From: Asticcacaulis currens
GTDB taxonomy: Bacteria > Pseudomonadota > Alphaproteobacteria > Caulobacterales > Caulobacteraceae
Direction of reading: 5' to 3'
DNA length: 58,605 bases
NCBI RefSeq assembly: GCF_028550395.1
Contig: NZ_JAQQKW010000015.1
Location: 1-58,605, forward strand
Below, piece by piece: positions 14,986 through 23,672 of the stretch. Each line of letters opens with the position of its first letter. Position 1 is the first letter of the stretch. A model generated the notes under the pieces. It ran no database searches. It had not been told where the DNA came from and saw only the letters and a list, made by a program, of their open reading frames with translations. The position numbers were made by a program, and so were the translations under genes.

Positions 14986-17841
14986 TCAGAACTTATAGTT
15001 GATGCCGATGATGTAGCTCGAACCGTAGTCTTCGTACTTACGCACTTCGGCAGGGGTCGAGTAGTAGGTCATGAACGGCTCGTTGGTCAGGTTGTTGCCT
15101 TGCAGCAGGATGCTGAGATCCTTCAACGGCCCGCTCTGGAAGGTGTAGGAGAGCTGGGCGTCAACGATCGATTCGCCCTTCACCATGACCAGTTCGGCAT
15201 TGTTCTGATAGTCGGGTACTTCGCCCAGGAAGTCATCGCGCTTGCGCTGCGAGACGCGGGCTGAGAAGCCGTACTTTTCGTAATAGACGGTGGTGTTTTC
15301 CACCTTCTCCGACAGGCCAGGGATGGGGATGGCCGTCGTGCCGTTCGGCTTGATCTCCGATTCGTTCTTGGTGAAGCTGTAGATCACCCCGAAGCCGTCC
15401 AGCCACGGCGTGATCAGCTCACCCGGAATGGAGGCCGAGAATTCGAGGCCGCGGATATAGCCACCATCGCCGTTCAGCTTGGTCGAATAGATACCCACGC
15501 GGTTGGTCTGGGCCGGGTGCGCCGGCAGGCCGGCCCCCAGCTGGTTCGGATTGACCGCAAACTTCGTCGTGTCGCTGAAGTCATAGGTGGTGCGCGCATC
15601 AAAGACGTAGGAGGTCAGGTCCTTCTTGAACAGGGCCAGAGCCACGTACCCCTTGCGACCGAAGTACTTTTCGATCGACAGGTCGTAGGAGGTCGCCCGC
15701 CACGGCTCAAGACCCGGATTGCCGCCGTTGGCCGTCCAGTAGTAGTTGGTCGTGCCGCCCGAGCCCGTAACGGTGGCGCAGGGGTTGCGGCAGGTGTCGT
15801 AGCTGAAGCCGGCCGACATATCTTCCATCTTCGGACGCGACAGCGTCTTGGCTGCAGCAAAGCGCAGTTGCGTGTTGTCGAAGATTTCCCAGCTCAGGTT
15901 CAGGCTCGGCAGGACGTCATTATAGTCCGTGCCACCGCTGATGACCTGGCCGTTGTCAGGCGAAACCGTGCCGCCGGTATAGATAGAGGTCGCTGTCTGT
16001 TCGGCGTGCTGCTGCTGGACACCGATGTTGCCCAGAAGGGGCTTACCCAGGAGTTCGGTGCTGATGTCGGCCATCAGGTACAAGGTCGTGACGGTTTCGT
16101 CCACGGCCCAGGTGTTCTTGATGGCATTGGCAGCGACGTTGCGGCGGAAGGTATAGACGCCGCCATTATACATGCCGAGCGCATCGTAGGAGATCATCCC
16201 CTTGATGCCGATGAAATCGAGCGCCGTCGTGCCGCGACGATACTGATCCGGCACCGCCATGGACATAGGCACAGGCGTCGCCGCCTTCGACAGGGTGAGC
16301 GTGCCCTCATTGCCAACCTTCGACTTCGAGCGCTCCGTGCGGTTGATGCCGAACGAGAGTTTAGAGAAGATCGGATTGTTGTCGAAGGTACGCGTAGCCG
16401 CCAGACGGATGATGTCCAGTTCGTCGACGATCGTCGGGTTCTTCAGGTAACCGGCCTGCGTGCCGCCGCCCCAGCCGCGCGGGTCGGTCAGGAAGATCGT
16501 GCCGTAGTTGGTGTAGTCGAGCGCAGACGTGATTGTGGCGCCCTGCTGACCCGACTGCGTAATGGTCACCGTGTCGAGCGCGCCCGAACCGTCAAGGCCG
16601 GTACCGGCGGTCGTTTCCAAAATCAGGTCCGTGCGATCGACCTTGGCGTGCGACAGGTCGGCTTCAAGCAGCCAGTTGTCGCTCAGGCGATAGCGGGTGT
16701 TCCACCCAATATTGTCGAGCGTCGCTTCACGTTGGGTGACGTAGTTGCCGAGGACCGTCTTGATGCCCGAGAAGGTGGCACTGTTCACCTGACCATTGGA
16801 GGCCGTGTAGGACACAAGGCGCGTCTGGCCATCCCAGCCCGGCGGCACAGCGGCCCCGGCGCAGCCCGTCGGGCAGGCGCTCGAGCCCGAATTATTGGCC
16901 GGGTTGAACAGCGGGAACTCGATGCGCGAACGCAGTTGCGTTTCGTTGAACTTCGAATGGTAGGCATCGACGGTCATGTGCAGACGGTCGTTGGGCTTCC
17001 ATTCCAGAACCGCCATCAGGCCGTCGCGATCGAGGTTGGACGACGCGACTTCGGGCTTGGCGCCGTCGATGATGGTGTTGTTCGTGCCGTAGAAGTTACG
17101 GGTATAGCCCCAGGCTTCCCACTTTTGCAGTTGCGACGGCGAGGAGGTCGAGGCGTAGCCGATCGCCACACCCAGGGTCTTGTTGAAGAACTGGTCGATA
17201 TAGGTGACGGCGTAGCGGTCACCGGTATTGGTCGAGCCGCCGATGAAGGCGTCGTTTGAATTCTGTTCACGACGATAGTTCAGCGCAACGACCTGCTTGC
17301 CGAACGAGAGCGGACGTACCGTGCGCAAATCAGCCGTGCCGGCAATGCCTTGCGTCGGCATAGAGGCGTTTGGTGTCTTATAGACCAGAACCTGCGAGAT
17401 CAGCTCCGACGGATACTGGTCGAATTCCACCCCACGCCCATCATTGGTCGAAACCTGTTCGCGGCCATTGAGGGTGGTGACCGTAAAGTCGGGCCCCAGG
17501 CCGCGCACGCTGAGCGACTGGGCACGGCCGTTCGTCCGCTGCGCCGCGATGCCGGGCAGGCGGGCGATAGATTCGGCGATCGACTGATCCGGCAGCTTGC
17601 CAATGTCTTCGGCCGAAACGGCTTCAACGATGGAGGTGGAGTTACGCTTAGCGGAAATAGCGTCCTGGATACCGCGGCGGATACCTGTGACGACCACCTC
17701 GGTGACGCCGTCGTCTGCCTTATTCGCGGCGGTGTCCTGCGCCATGACGGGCGCCGACAGGGCCAGCGAGGTAACGAGCGCGATGCCCGCTCCGCTGCAG
17801 AGCAAGGTGGCGCGGCGGAAAGTGCCGTGTCCGGTTTTCAT
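14986..17841 (-). CDS. TonB-dependent receptor (Xanthomonas/Caulobacter type)
   Basis: The protein has about 951 residues. The signal peptide ends near APVMAQ and the TonB box is EVVVTGIRRG. The plug has IGKLPDQSIAESIARLPGI and SLSVRGLGPDFTVTTLNGR, the hallmark of the TonB-Xanth-Caul receptor family linked to oligosaccharide uptake. The barrel ends in SSYIIGINYKF with the terminal phenylalanine needed for assembly. AGGAAGG precedes ATG 17841. It sits between a LacI gene and a halogenase-like gene with a GH2 enzyme beyond, which suggests import of the glycoside that GH2 cleaves. A LacI-type palindrome lies about 355 bases upstream. Confidence 0.93.
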   Translation of the reverse strand: MKTGHGTFRRATLLCSGAGIALVTSLALSAPVMAQDTAANKADDGVTEVVVTGIRRGIQDAISAKRNSTSIVEAVSAEDIGKLPDQSIAESIARLPGIAAQRTNGRAQSLSVRGLGPDFTVTTLNGREQVSTNDGRGVEFDQYPSELISQVLVYKTPNASMPTQGIAGTADLRTVRPLSFGKQVVALNYRREQNSNDAFIGGSTNTGDRYAVTYIDQFFNKTLGVAIGYASTSSPSQLQKWEAWGYTRNFYGTNNTIIDGAKPEVASSNLDRDGLMAVLEWKPNDRLHMTVDAYHSKFNETQLRSRIEFPLFNPANNSGSSACPTGCAGAAVPPGWDGQTRLVSYTASNGQVNSATFSGIKTVLGNYVTQREATLDNIGWNTRYRLSDNWLLEADLSHAKVDRTDLILETTAGTGLDGSGALDTVTITQSGQQGATITSALDYTNYGTIFLTDPRGWGGGTQAGYLKNPTIVDELDIIRLAATRTFDNNPIFSKLSFGINRTERSKSKVGNEGTLTLSKAATPVPMSMAVPDQYRRGTTALDFIGIKGMISYDALGMYNGGVYTFRRNVAANAIKNTWAVDETVTTLYLMADISTELLGKPLLGNIGVQQQHAEQTATSIYTGGTVSPDNGQVISGGTDYNDVLPSLNLSWEIFDNTQLRFAAAKTLSRPKMEDMSAGFSYDTCRNPCATVTGSGGTTNYYWTANGGNPGLEPWRATSYDLSIEKYFGRKGYVALALFKKDLTSYVFDARTTYDFSDTTKFAVNPNQLGAGLPAHPAQTNRVGIYSTKLNGDGGYIRGLEFSASIPGELITPWLDGFGVIYSFTKNESEIKPNGTTAIPIPGLSEKVENTTVYYEKYGFSARVSQRKRDDFLGEVPDYQNNAELVMVKGESIVDAQLSYTFQSGPLKDLSILLQGNNLTNEPFMTYYSTPAEVRKYEDYGSSYIIGINYKF

Positions 17842-18145
17842 GATGTAGAGCCTTCCTGACTGTCTCTTATTGATCGCAAACTCTTCTGGTTCGCGTGGCA
17901 ACACTCTGGTCCCTGTAGCTTCTCAAACCGGCCTCTGTCGGGCCGTGCGGGCTTCTATGACATGGAGTTAAGGTTTTTGCAACCGAATGAAAAATGCCCC
18001 CTATCAAAGCCACTCACTTTCAGGCTGTTTGTGGCTATGATGTTACGTTTTGCGCGCATTTGTGCGACAATAAAACAGATTCATCCCGGTTTTTCGCATT
18101 TGCGAGCGATTTGAAGGTGTGTTGCCTGAAAGATTTCAGTGATAT

Positions 18146-18205
18146 ATTTTTTGCAATTTAATGCAAAAAATTACAAAATAATGCAAATTTTACGATAGCG
18201 CTAAC
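18146..18205. promoter_or_regulatory. AT-rich inverted repeat and LacI-type operator upstream of the TonB receptor
   Basis: The 557-base gap 17842-18398 holds ATTTTTTGCA (18146-18155) and TGCAAAAAAT (18162-18171), a perfect 10-bp inverted repeat. A third ATGCAAA lies at 18181-18187. Then comes GATAGCGCTAAC around 18194-18205, whose core TAGCGCTA is a perfect 8-bp palindrome of the kind bound by LacI-family regulators. The adjacent LacI gene is the natural candidate. Nothing else in the gap is recognisable apart from the hairpin at 18319. Confidence 0.5.
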
Positions 18206-18318
18206 ATCTTCCCCAGGGTAAAGATGGCGCAGTTCCGGCGCGTCTGCGACCAAGGCGGCAGACGAGACAGCGCGGGTCTGCAGTTTAATAGCGAAGAGAG
18301 CGAACCGCGCTTCACGAA

Positions 18319-18345
18319 GCCGGGGGCGCAAACACAGCCCCCGGC
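18319..18345. repeat. 9-bp perfect hairpin downstream of the LacI gene
   Basis: GCCGGGGGC at 18319-18327 pairs with GCCCCCGGC at 18337-18345. It lies 54 bases beyond the LacI stop on the minus strand. No U tract follows, so it is not a classical terminator. Confidence 0.55.
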
Positions 18346-18398
18346 GAAGGGCTAAACCAAAGCCGGATCAGTATGCGTCTATCAGACCTCGCAATGAT

Positions 18399-19412
18399 CT
18401 ACCCGCCGCAGGATTCGCGCACCACCAGCTCGGTCGAAAGTCGCTCAGACAGCATTTCGCCTTCGTTGAGCGCCCCCAGAAGCTTTGACACCATCAGACG
18501 ACCGGCGCGGGCCAGCTCCTGCGATATGGTGGTCAGCATGGGGTGGGCATAGGCGGCCAGCTGGATATTGTCATAACCGACGACCGAAACGTCCTGCGGC
18601 ACCTTGAGCCCGGCACGCGTCAGCCCCTTGATCGCCCCAAGCGCAATGATGTCTGAGGCCGCAAAGATGCCGTCACAACGAACGCCCTTATGAAGAAGGT
18701 GTGTAACGGCCGCTTGCGCTGACTCCATCTCGAAGTGGCAAGGCACGACCAGCTGCGGATCGAAGTCAAGCCCGGCCTGGCTGAGGGCATTAAGATAGCC
18801 CTGGTAACGCTGCTTCATTTCCGGAGCTTCGCCGACATCGCCCAGGTAGGCGATCTGACGCCGCCCCAGCCGCGCCAGATGCGCCGTCGCCCGCGCGCCG
18901 CCGTGCAGATTGTCCGAACCGACACTGCAATAGGTCTGCCCGGCGATTTCAGCCCCCCAGACGATGAAATTGCGGTGCGACTTCATCAGGTGATTGAAGC
19001 GTTCGTGCAGATAGGATTGGCCGAGGAAGATAACACCGTCGGCACGGATATTATGCATCAAGGCCGACAGATCGTGCTGATTCTTGGGCGTCAGGTGCGA
19101 CAAGAGCAGGTCGCAGCCCATATCGCGCGCCGCTTCGCCGACGTCGGAGATCATTTCAAGGTAGAAAGGGTCGGAAAAGCGCCCTTCACGGCCATGCGGC
19201 GGCGGGATGACAATGGCGATGGTGGCATTGGCTCCCGACATCGGCACCGGCGCGTCGGCATCGGCAAAGTAATTGTGCTCACGCGCGATCGACCAGATGC
19301 GGCGCTTGGTGACCCGATTAACCGATGGCGAATCGGACAGGGCGCGCGAGACGGTGGCCACCGACATGCCGGCGATGCGGGCAATATCCTGAAGACGGGG
19401 GCGGGGCGGCAC
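18399..19412 (-). CDS. LacI-family transcriptional regulator
   Basis: The protein has about 337 residues. The DNA-binding helix-turn-helix is RLQDIARIAGMSVATVSRAL, and the periplasmic-binding-protein-like sugar domain follows, with HLARLGRRQIAYLGD, DGIFAASDIIALGAI and DVSVVGYDN. The C-terminus VVRESCGG is shared with the second LacI protein in this window. The frame is open to a TTG at 19508, but GTG 19412 is preceded by AGAGGA and puts the DNA-binding domain at the N-terminus as usual. It lies between the GH2 gene (89 bases upstream beyond the TTG) and the TonB receptor and probably controls them in response to a sugar. Confidence 0.88.
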   Translation of the reverse strand: MPPRPRLQDIARIAGMSVATVSRALSDSPSVNRVTKRRIWSIAREHNYFADADAPVPMSGANATIAIVIPPPHGREGRFSDPFYLEMISDVGEAARDMGCDLLLSHLTPKNQHDLSALMHNIRADGVIFLGQSYLHERFNHLMKSHRNFIVWGAEIAGQTYCSVGSDNLHGGARATAHLARLGRRQIAYLGDVGEAPEMKQRYQGYLNALSQAGLDFDPQLVVPCHFEMESAQAAVTHLLHKGVRCDGIFAASDIIALGAIKGLTRAGLKVPQDVSVVGYDNIQLAAYAHPMLTTISQELARAGRLMVSKLLGALNEGEMLSERLSTELVVRESCGG

Positions 19413-19597
19413 GGCGGCGGAATCCTCTTTGCAATCTATCGAAAAAGCAGGTGCCCCTTTTGGCCGTGCCGAAGGGTCTTTCGGCAAAGCATGAGGCTTT
19501 ACAAACAACTCAGGCCCTTAATGCGGCTCAGACCGTTCGGCCAGGGCTCTGATTATGCCGTCTACTTAGTCCCCGTTTTTGCAAATGGAAAGCGTAT

Positions 19598-21685
19598 TCA
19601 ACGTTCGGATGCAGAGATTAGCGATTCGACGGGCAGATTAAACGCCCAGCGCACGCGGTCGTAATAGGCGCCGTTTTCGGCCTGAATCGTATTAACGCCG
19701 GGATTGAGCGGCACAGACTTAAAGATTACCACGCCATTGATAGCGGTCTGCGTCGTAAGCTTCGCGCCATTAACTGTCAGGGTGATCTGTGGCTGATTGG
19801 TATAGATTTTAACGTCTGCGCGCGGTTCGTGGCGTTGGTTGAAGCGACGCGACGTGATGTAAACGACCGGCGCCTTCGACCACTGCGCCTTGTAGAACCA
19901 GAAAGCGTCCTTACGCGTCTGACGGTCGTAGGTGACGAGACCCTTGTCGTTGAGGCCTGACTTTTCGCCTTCGTTGCGCCCGTCGGAGGCGGCATCAAAC
20001 ATCTGCCAGACGAACCGGCCCCAGATGTAGGGACGCGCTTTCAGCATGGCCCAGTTGGTTTCGTGGTAGAGGGCCTGATATTGTTCCGGGTGCCAGCCGG
20101 AGGCCGGGACGACCAGGCCTGGCGTATCATCCTGATGCGAAATGCTTGCGCCCGCGCCGTATTCAGTAACGGCGAAGGGCTTTGTGGGGAAGCGTTTGTG
20201 GTAAGTATCGGCCCATTCGCCCAGCGTCCCCTTCTGTTCCGGATACCAGCCGAAATAGCGGTTAAAGCCAAGCTGATCGGTGACAAGAGCGCGGGCATCG
20301 TCGTCGGCCACGCAGCAATGGGCATAAATCGTCGCCCGCGACGCATCCTCGCTTTTCGCCACCGCATTCAGTTCGCGCAACAGTCCGGCTATGGCGGCGG
20401 TTTCGCCATGCACCTCATTGCCCAGACCCCAGGCGATGACCGAGGGATGGTTGAGGTTCTGACGAATAAGTTCACGCAATTGCTCTGCCGCATTGTCGCG
20501 CAGGGTTTGCGTCACCACAGGCACATGCCCGACCAGCGGAATTTCAGTAAGGACCAGAAGGCCGCGCCGGTCTGCCTCATCATAGGCCATCTGGGCGTGG
20601 GGGTAATGGACAAGACGCACGGCTGTCGCCCCCATCTCGTCGATAAGGTCGAAGTCTTCGGCAATATCGGCACGTGTGATGGCCCCGCCCTTGCCCGCGC
20701 GGCTGGCGTGCAGATTGACGCCATTGACCTCATAGGGCTGCCCGTTGAGCAGCAGACCCTTTTGCGCATCAAAACGCACGGTGCGGATGCCGAAGGCTAT
20801 TGAACTGCGGTCAAGTGTAGCGCGATCATCACTGACCTCGGTCACGGCCGAATAAAGGTAAGGATCTTTGCGCCCGTTCCACAGACGCGGGGTCTTTACC
20901 TCGCCCTTCAGGTCGGCCTGCGCCGTGGCGCCTGCAGCCACATTGATGGCCTTCGACAGGCTTAAGACCGGTTTGCCGGCGGCATCGAAGATACGCGTCT
21001 GTACGATCAGGCGAGCCGCCTGAGTGCGGGTGTTGCGCAAAGGCACGCGGATATTCAGTTCCGCGCCCTGCGCTGACACCTTCGGCGTGGTGACGGCCAC
21101 GGCGGGCGAACCCTTATCGAGCCAGTCGAAACCGGCTTCGCGGGCTTCGATCAGCGAGACGTTGCGATAAAGCCCACCATAGACGGTAAAATCGCCCCCT
21201 GGTGGCGCGATGTGCGGCCAGAGCGCATTAGAGACGCGCACGGCAATTACATTGCGCCCGGCCGTGACAAAGCGGGAAATATCGAAGCGGAAGATGGCGT
21301 AGCCGCCTTCGTGACGCCCGACGAAGCTGCCATTGACGAAAACGTCCGTGACGAGAGCCGCGCCGTCAAATTGCAGATAAAGGCGCTTGCTGGCGGGCAG
21401 GGCTTTCAACTCAAGCGCCTTTCGGTACCACATCGTGCCGCGATAATAGTCGCTATTGCCTGCGGTGGGGCCATCCTCGCCGTCCCCGGCATTGGCCGTA
21501 TGGGGTAAGGTGGCGACGCGCCACTGGCTGTCATCAAAGGCGGGCGCTTCGGCCCCCTTCGCATCGGCCTTCAGAAAACGCCAGCCCGTATCGAGCGGGG
21601 ATGTGGCATGGGTCTGCGCCAAAGCGGGCAGGGCAAGGCCAAGACAGGCCACCAGGGTGAAGATCAGGACGCGGGGGAGGCTCAT
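19598..21685 (-). CDS. Secreted glycoside hydrolase family 2 enzyme (beta-galactosidase/glucuronidase-like)
   Basis: The protein has 695 residues with a signal peptide ending in ALPALAQ. A jelly-roll sugar-binding domain (WYRKALELKALPASKRLYLQ onward) comes first, then an immunoglobulin-like middle. The TIM-barrel has ILNGQPYEVNGVNLHASR-like sequence, the acid/base glutamate in GLGNEVHGE and the nucleophile glutamate in AVTEYGAG. A C-terminal Ig-like domain ends the chain. GH2 enzymes are retaining exo-glycosidases; beta-galactosidase, glucuronidase and mannosidase activities cannot be told apart by eye. It belongs with the LacI, TonB receptor and halogenase-like genes on the same strand. Its start is 28 bases from a three-hairpin element. 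Confidence 0.92.
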   Translation of the reverse strand: MSLPRVLIFTLVACLGLALPALAQTHATSPLDTGWRFLKADAKGAEAPAFDDSQWRVATLPHTANAGDGEDGPTAGNSDYYRGTMWYRKALELKALPASKRLYLQFDGAALVTDVFVNGSFVGRHEGGYAIFRFDISRFVTAGRNVIAVRVSNALWPHIAPPGGDFTVYGGLYRNVSLIEAREAGFDWLDKGSPAVAVTTPKVSAQGAELNIRVPLRNTRTQAARLIVQTRIFDAAGKPVLSLSKAINVAAGATAQADLKGEVKTPRLWNGRKDPYLYSAVTEVSDDRATLDRSSIAFGIRTVRFDAQKGLLLNGQPYEVNGVNLHASRAGKGGAITRADIAEDFDLIDEMGATAVRLVHYPHAQMAYDEADRRGLLVLTEIPLVGHVPVVTQTLRDNAAEQLRELIRQNLNHPSVIAWGLGNEVHGETAAIAGLLRELNAVAKSEDASRATIYAHCCVADDDARALVTDQLGFNRYFGWYPEQKGTLGEWADTYHKRFPTKPFAVTEYGAGASISHQDDTPGLVVPASGWHPEQYQALYHETNWAMLKARPYIWGRFVWQMFDAASDGRNEGEKSGLNDKGLVTYDRQTRKDAFWFYKAQWSKAPVVYITSRRFNQRHEPRADVKIYTNQPQITLTVNGAKLTTQTAINGVVIFKSVPLNPGVNTIQAENGAYYDRVRWAFNLPVESLISASER

Positions 21686-21712
21686 CCGTGGTGTATCCTC
21701 TTTTTAGATCTG

Positions 21713-21833
21713 ATACCGGGCGTCATTGGAAATGACGACGGGTATGCGTTTCTCGAATGTCGCGTGCCCATACTGCACAAGGGACATTCGGGAGATGTCA
21801 ACGAACGGATGCGTTCAGCATCTTCGGTCGTTG
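21713..21833 (+). repeat. Three-hairpin intergenic element, copy 1
   Basis: Three consecutive hairpins fill this stretch: 21713-21745 (13 of 15 pairs, loop GGA), about 21751-21794 (stem TCTCGAATGTC with GACATTCGGGAGA, inner GTGC/GCAC), and 21799-21833 (CAACGA..TCGTTG, then GATGC/GCATC). A second copy with the same order, spacing and length lies at 44834-44953. Each copy is between a minus-strand gene on the left and a plus-strand gene on the right. It has no U tract and no coding content. Confidence 0.8.
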
Positions 21834-21940
21834 CTTTCATCACCGTAACGGCTTTCCAGCAGGCAATTATGCAGGCAATATGGCTGCAAATAAGACCGTG
21901 CGGGTTTATCCGTCCGGATCATCTTTGGGGAGTGTGTCGC

Positions 21941-22669
21941 ATGATTCGTTCTGTTGTGGTCGCAGCCTGTCTGGGCCTGTCCGTTGTGCCCATGACGGCT
22001 CTGGCCTGTGCGCCGGATGCGCTCGGAACCTCGCGGACGCTGGTTTTAAAGCGCGAAGGCGCCGCCTACGGCACCGCGCAGCACGCGGCCTTACCCTTGC
22101 AGCCGGGCGAGGTGGTGCTGACCTTTGACGACGGCCCGCGCGCCGAATCGACGCCCCCGGTGCTCAAGGCGCTTGCCGATCAGTGCGTGAAGGCAACCTT
22201 TTTCATGGTCGGCGACAATATCGCCAAACATCCCGATCTCGCCCGTCAGGTGGAAGCGGCCGGCCATTCGACGGCCATGCACAGCCTGACGCATCTCAAC
22301 ATGACGCAACTCAGCCCCGAGGCGCAACTGGGCGATCTGAAAACGACACAGGATATCTACACAGCGACCTTTGGCCACGCCGCCCCGGCCTATCGTTTCC
22401 CCTTTCTGGCCGAAAGCCCGACCCTGATGGAGGCGCTAAAGGCAAAGACGATCACGGTGATGTCGGTCGATCTGGGCATTGACGACTGGCTGGCGGATCA
22501 GACCCCAGACATACTCACAGGGCGTCTTCTGGAGCGCCTTAAGGCCAAAGGGGGTGGCATCATTCTGATGCATGACGGCCAGGACGTCACTGCGGCGGCC
22601 CTGCCGCAGATGCTAAAAGCGCTGAAAGCCAATGGCTATAAGGTGGTGCATATCGAGTGGGAAAAATAG
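21941..22669 (+). CDS. Secreted polysaccharide deacetylase (NodB-like)
   Basis: This protein of 242 residues has a signal peptide (MIRSVVVAACLGLSVVPMTALA). The NodB motifs appear in order: LTFDDGP, HSLTHLNMT (metal histidines), YRFPFLAES, a motif-4-like VDLGIDDW and ILMHDG. Family CE4 enzymes remove acetyl groups from chitin, peptidoglycan or xylan with a divalent metal. Which of these applies is open; export suggests an envelope or extracellular polymer. GGGGAG at 21927-21932 fixes the ATG at 21941. It diverges from the GH2 gene across the three-hairpin element. Confidence 0.9.
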   Translation: MIRSVVVAACLGLSVVPMTALACAPDALGTSRTLVLKREGAAYGTAQHAALPLQPGEVVLTFDDGPRAESTPPVLKALADQCVKATFFMVGDNIAKHPDLARQVEAAGHSTAMHSLTHLNMTQLSPEAQLGDLKTTQDIYTATFGHAAPAYRFPFLAESPTLMEALKAKTITVMSVDLGIDDWLADQTPDILTGRLLERLKAKGGGIILMHDGQDVTAAALPQMLKALKANGYKVVHIEWEK

Positions 22670-22691
22670 TCGGTGAGACGGCTTGTTAATG

Positions 22692-22759
22692 GTGTTATAA
22701 GGTAACACATATATCGGGCTATCTTTTATCCAGCCCCTTGCAAAGAGTTACGGTATAAC
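22692..22759. promoter_or_regulatory. Two Zur-like boxes in front of the MerC gene
   Basis: Two sites share the architecture GTTA-N5-TAAC: GTTATAAGGTAAC at 22694-22706 (within the longer palindrome GTGTTA-N5-TAACAC, 22692-22708) and GTTACGGTATAAC at 22747-22759. The alphaproteobacterial zinc-uptake regulator Zur binds sites close to GTTATANTATAAC. The second site ends two bases before the ATG, an ideal place for repression. Confidence 0.65.
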
Positions 22760-22761
22760 AT

Positions 22762-23202
22762 ATGTCTGAGGCCCGACCTTGCTCTGACACTGCAAAGCCA
22801 CCGCTCCCGATGACCACCTTGCCAGACCCCAAGCCGAATTCGTGGATGGACGCCACCGCCATTGGCCTGTCGGGTCTGTGTCTGGCGCACTGTCTGCTGC
22901 TGCCGTTTGCCGTGGCGGCCCTGCCGGTACTTGGTCAGGTGGCGGGCGACCATCTGGTGCATCAGGTGCTGATCCTGATGGCGGCACCGCTGAGTGTGTG
23001 GGCACTGCATCGCACGGGCGGCTGGAAAAAGCCGCGGGTGGCGGCATTGGCGGTGGCGGGTCTTGGACTTCTGGCGTCGGCGGCTTTTGTACCGGTGGCG
23101 GCCGCGCATGAAACCCTGATCAGCATAATCGGCGCGGTATGTGTCGCCGGGGCGCATTATCTCAATTCGCGCCTGCATCAACGGGTCCATAAGCACGCCT
23201 GA
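22762..23202 (+). CDS. MerC-domain membrane protein
   Basis: The protein has 146 residues and four probable membrane helices. Its signature is GLSGLCLAHCLLLPFAVAAL, with the LCLAHC cysteine pair typical of MerC-domain proteins, and VHQVLILMAAPLSVWAL follows. MerC of mercury operons takes up Hg(II). Chromosomal relatives without mer genes are frequent in Caulobacterales and are linked to metal homeostasis, and the Zur-like boxes here point to zinc. No Shine-Dalgarno is visible before ATG 22762 because the second box fills that space; ATG 22810 is an alternative start. Confidence 0.82.
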   Translation: MSEARPCSDTAKPPLPMTTLPDPKPNSWMDATAIGLSGLCLAHCLLLPFAVAALPVLGQVAGDHLVHQVLILMAAPLSVWALHRTGGWKKPRVAALAVAGLGLLASAAFVPVAAAHETLISIIGAVCVAGAHYLNSRLHQRVHKHA

Positions 23203-23298
23203 GCCGCTTTAAGCCCGGCATTTTCCCTCATGACGGTTGACTGAGCCGCCTGACGCTTTAAGAGGGGCGGCGGTTACATTTTGTACGGATTGCCCCTG

Positions 23299-23607
23299 AT
23301 GCTGCGTCACATCGTCATGTTCAGTTGCAAGGATAGCGCCGATCGCGACCGCATCCGTCAGGGCCTGTCGCTGCTGACGCAGATCCCGCACGCCCAGAAG
23401 CTGGAAGTCGCGTTCAACGAGAAGGTCGATCAGCTCGGCAACGATATCGAAGTCGTGGTTTACGGCGAATTTGCTGATGTGGAGGCCTTGCGCGCCTATA
23501 AGGACCATCCGCTCTATCAGCAGTCGATTGATATTGTGCGCCCCTTACGTGATCTGCGCGTAGCGGCGGATTACACGGTCGAAGCGGCCGCGACGACGGC
23601 GCTTTAA
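23299..23607 (+). CDS. Dabb-family (stress-responsive alpha/beta barrel) protein
   Basis: This protein of 102 residues starts MLRHIVMFSCKDSADRD and includes YGEFADVEALRAYKDHPLY, the conserved core of the dimeric alpha/beta-barrel (Dabb) family. Members range from plant stress proteins to small-molecule cyclases and monooxygenase-like enzymes, so no reaction can be assigned. ATG 23299 fits the family start; there is no strong ribosome site. It appears to be a single-gene unit. Confidence 0.85.
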   Translation: MLRHIVMFSCKDSADRDRIRQGLSLLTQIPHAQKLEVAFNEKVDQLGNDIEVVVYGEFADVEALRAYKDHPLYQQSIDIVRPLRDLRVAADYTVEAAATTAL

Positions 23608-23672
23608 AAAAACGCGTTTCCCCTTTTCGCCGAGCTGCTTTACTCTCCTGCCAAAACAAAAGGGAGATAAAC

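Noticed and set aside
15517-17259. Plus-strand open frame of 580 codons opposite the second TonB receptor
   Set aside because: It mirrors the receptor codons, with no domain that I recognise; the receptor on the other strand is complete and well supported.
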